Shown here piece after piece: positions 17,173-18,910 of a stretch of 18,910 bases of DNA. Each line of letters opens with the position of its first letter. Position 1 is the first letter of the stretch. The DNA is taken from contig QXCR01000312.1 of the NCBI GenBank assembly GCA_004380135.1, positions 1 to 18,910 on the forward strand, read 5' to 3'. This DNA is from Stemphylium vesicarium (lineage: Eukaryota > Ascomycota > Dothideomycetes > Pleosporales > Pleosporaceae). The notes below the pieces were generated by a model. That model searched no databases. It was not told the origin of the DNA and saw nothing but the letters and a program-made list of their open reading frames with translations. A program made the translations under genes and the position numbers.

Positions 17173-17323
17173 TATCAACACGACTAAAGCCTCTGCGATA
17201 GCTACTAAGTCTAATTCTATAGTAACGCGTATTACTATTATACTAAATACCCTAGATAACTAGTTTACCTAGTTATTTATTCGCTAAGACATTACTAACC
17301 GCTATAGTCTTTAGTAGTATATT
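17173..17323 (+). pseudogene. Copia-type gag, N-terminal start, RIPed and interrupted
   Basis: After the primer-binding site, a plus-strand frame reads NTTKASAIATKSN and then ITIILNTLDN-FT-LFIR...SL--YI, where dashes are stop codons. With Trp at the TAG positions this is the usual Copia Gag opening (I-L...NW..W...I......W.YI). TGG-to-TAG changes are typical RIP products. The frame is cut at 17324 by another LTR-like terminus, with ATATT just before it. The leader from 17035 to 17172 is barely mutated, while RIP is dense from about 17200. Confidence 0.55.
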
Positions 17324-17927
17324 TGTAACGGGCTGAACGCCCTTCGGTAGAGCTCCTCAATGGAATCTCTGTGGACGCGTCCGATAGACGCTTAGATCAC
17401 CTCGGACCGATGTTTATCTAATAAGTAGATAAATACTAGCGTAGATAGACTAATAGCTCTCTATTAAATATATCTACTATATATCTAGCCTCACTATTAG
17501 CTATCTACTCCTTAAGTATTCCTAGAGCTAGCCTCTTATATTTTATATTTAATTCTAATTAATAGAGTGTAAGGGGCAGTTATAGGCAATAGTATTTGCT
17601 TCACACTATAATAGAATAGTGGGGGATGACTCTATATTACTACACTAAGAGGGTAGTAGTAAGAAGAATAATTCTTATCTCTCTTCCCTTATGCGAAGCG
17701 TAGGTTAAAAGTAGGTATTTTTACTAAGGCGCAAGTATAAGAAGTAAATATATTAAAACTAAATACGCCTAATTATAGGCCTTTAGCCTAAGTATTATAG
17801 AGCCTTCTTCTTTAAACTAGTATTCTTAATAGTCTTAGCCTTAATAAAAACCTAAAAACTATTAAGAGGAGAAATAGGAAAAGAGTGTCTAGATACTGTC
17901 CGTCTATCGCGCGTCGCACGTGCGCCG

Positions 17928-17946
17928 CAGCGGTGCGCTGCCGCTG
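17928..17946. repeat. GC-rich hairpin
   Basis: CAGCGG and CCGCTG flank a 7-base loop inside a CpG-rich island (about 17908-17965) surrounded by strongly AT-rich DNA. It follows a purine-rich stretch (17868-17885). It could be an LTR leader structure; its role is not known. Confidence 0.4.
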
Positions 17947-18019
17947 TAACCACTATTGCGCGCGTCCCCGGTTTGTTTGGGATGATGTTGTAGTGAATGT
18001 AGATTTAAGAGGTAATAAA

Positions 18020-18120
18020 TGCTATTTACATTATTATAATAAGTGCTAAATATTATTTACTTTACTCTTTTAGATCGCCTACTTTATTATTATAATAAGT
18101 ATAAATAGTTATTTACTAAT
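18020..18120. repeat. Imperfect AT-rich direct repeats
   Basis: Two copies of ATTATTATAATAAGT, each followed within about 20 bp by TTATTTACT, are spaced about 55 bp apart, with a weaker third copy near 18140. The core TTATTATAATAA is self-complementary. Low-complexity sequence after RIP makes chance resemblance possible. Confidence 0.35.
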
Positions 18121-18329
18121 TTTATCGTAGTAACCGTTTATTATATTATTATAATAGAAACTTTTTATTCTTACTCTTTTATTTAACACTACTATAATAA
18201 TACTATTATACTCCTCTAACGCACTCTTAGCGCACGCTATACTCTTTATTATAGTTTATTATCTAAACCCTAAATATATTAAGAAATTCTACTTATATAG
18301 TACTCGCCTATTTATATTTAGCGACCTCA

Positions 18330-18715
18330 AAAAGCGCGCTAACTAGGTCGCCTTAGTTACGACTTATACGCGCTGCGCTTAGAGTGTCGTTAGGTATAAC
18401 AAGATATGTTAGAAGTCGGAGCATCGCCGCTACGAGCATTACTCTGCTAGCAATCGGGGTGGCTACACTTTAGTAAGTGATTAAGATATTCCGTAAGTGC
18501 TGCGCCTTAGCTAATCTAAATAGGTGCCTACTAAGATAAATAGCCGCCTTAATCGCCTATACTAGCTTCGCGCTTAGTACGACGCTGCCGTTAATACCGC
18601 TAAAAAGCCTAAGACTAATGCTAGTGTAATTACTACTAGCGTTAAGCTTACGCGTTACTAGCACTAATTTAATCTAGAGCTCGCGAATTACTACTATATT
18701 ACTACCTATTCTAGA
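18330..18715 (+). pseudogene. Zinc-cluster/coiled-coil accessory ORF, third copy of the class
   Basis: In one plus-strand frame with several TAG/TAA codons there are two cysteine-type clusters. The first (18365-18397) reads Y-TR-C-AQSVVR-Y, which is C-x2-C-x6-C with two ligands turned to Tyr. The second (18431-18466) reads Y-EH-Y, seven residues, Y. The following region is rich in Arg, Lys and Leu and probably helical (SRLNRLYQLRAQYDAAVNTA, then KLTRYQHQFNLELAN). The same plan appears antisense in gypsy elements A and B. Stop codons at Gln-like positions point to RIP. No known family name can be given. Confidence 0.45.
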
Positions 18716-18910
18716 ATTTCTCTTAGAGTTCCTACTTAAGTTCTAGTAACTTTACCTTAGTACTTAAGTCTAATTCTAATTAAATAGCGTAGAATTATAG
18801 CTACTTTAAAGTAGCTAATAGCTTATACTACTAGAATAGTACGCGCTTATTAATTTTTTAATATTTTTTTTTTACTAATATTTCTCTAGGGTAGTAGTAT
18901 AGGAGATAAT

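Larger units (their letters stand above)
17324..18910 (-). mobile_element. RIPed LTR retrotransposon inserted in the Copia gag (probably minus-strand gypsy, 3' end)
   Basis: An LTR-like terminus, TGTAACGGGCTGAACGCCC, starts at 17324 after ATATT. The right end of this LTR is uncertain (17605, 17618 or about 17677). A pyrimidine-rich TCTCTCTTCCCTT at about 17678-17690 would be the polypurine tract of a minus-strand element. Further right, 18365-18710 holds a plus-strand zinc-cluster ORF of the design that lies antisense next to the 3' LTR in elements A and B. The same layout would make this the 3' end of a minus-strand gypsy element whose pol is beyond the window. The stretch 17690-18330 contains no recognisable gene, only AT-rich repeats and a GC-rich patch at 17908-17965. 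Confidence 0.45.

Noticed and set aside
17868..17900. Purine run followed by TGTCTAGATACTG as polypurine tract plus a plus-strand LTR start
   Set aside because: No matching LTR exists in the window, and the placement conflicts with the minus-strand reading supported by the zinc-cluster ORF. Kept only as an alternative.

Overview
The window looks like a repeat-rich accessory region of a filamentous ascomycete (Pezizomycotina; a Pleosporales-type genome would fit, but this is inference). The reasons are: LTR retrotransposons and Tc1/mariner-superfamily transposons saturated with TA, TAG and TAA; reading frames that stay collinear but carry Trp/Gln-to-stop and Cys/His-to-Tyr changes, the signature of repeat-induced point mutation (RIP: CpA to TpA on either strand); a large kinesin-light-chain-type TPR gene fused to a trypsin-like domain; and a typical fungal orphan protein with a C-terminal membrane anchor.

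Layout. 1-930: 5' half of a Fot1/pogo-like DNA transposon on the minus strand, with a 4 x 17 bp array near its end. 931-1150: integrase fragment of a Ty3/gypsy element ('A'). 1151-2006: 5' half of a second, Tc1/mariner-like transposon. 2007-8896: complete but RIP-destroyed Ty3/gypsy chromovirus ('B') with 445-bp LTRs, gag, a slippery heptamer, pol and chromodomain. 8897-10914: 3' end of element A (chromodomain, antisense accessory ORF, 3' LTR), whose LTR is split by a young, un-RIPed solo LTR (10226-10720) with a perfect 5-bp target duplication. 10915-16482: an island of ordinary base composition with two divergently arranged genes and a TPR remnant. 16539-17323: 5' LTR, primer-binding site and gag start of a Copia-type element. 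17324-18910: another RIPed element, probably a minus-strand gypsy element seen from its 3' end.

Genes. The island holds a protease-like/TPR protein (minus strand, 16 complete 42-residue repeats), cut at its 3' end by a nonsense codon and then by the LTR of element A. Opposite it is a 367-residue protein with a single C-terminal transmembrane segment (plus strand). They share about 0.55 kb of intergenic DNA that contains a 73-bp tandem repeat, each unit starting with a CCAAT box. An 83-codon orphan C-terminal TPR piece follows. The TPR gene resembles fungal NLR-type allorecognition/immune receptors in its high-identity repeats and N-terminal enzyme-like domain, but no NB-ARC or NACHT module is visible.

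Two points stand out. First, the mobile-element nest can be read as a history: A inserted into the TPR gene; Fot1 and mariner inserted into A; B copies inserted into the mariner and into A; and recombination between those two B copies deleted what lay between. Second, three different elements carry a zinc-cluster/coiled-coil accessory ORF of the same design (C-x2-C-x6-C), antisense to pol and next to the 3' LTR in the two that can be fully oriented. It lies in GC-richer stretches that escaped most of the RIP decay.
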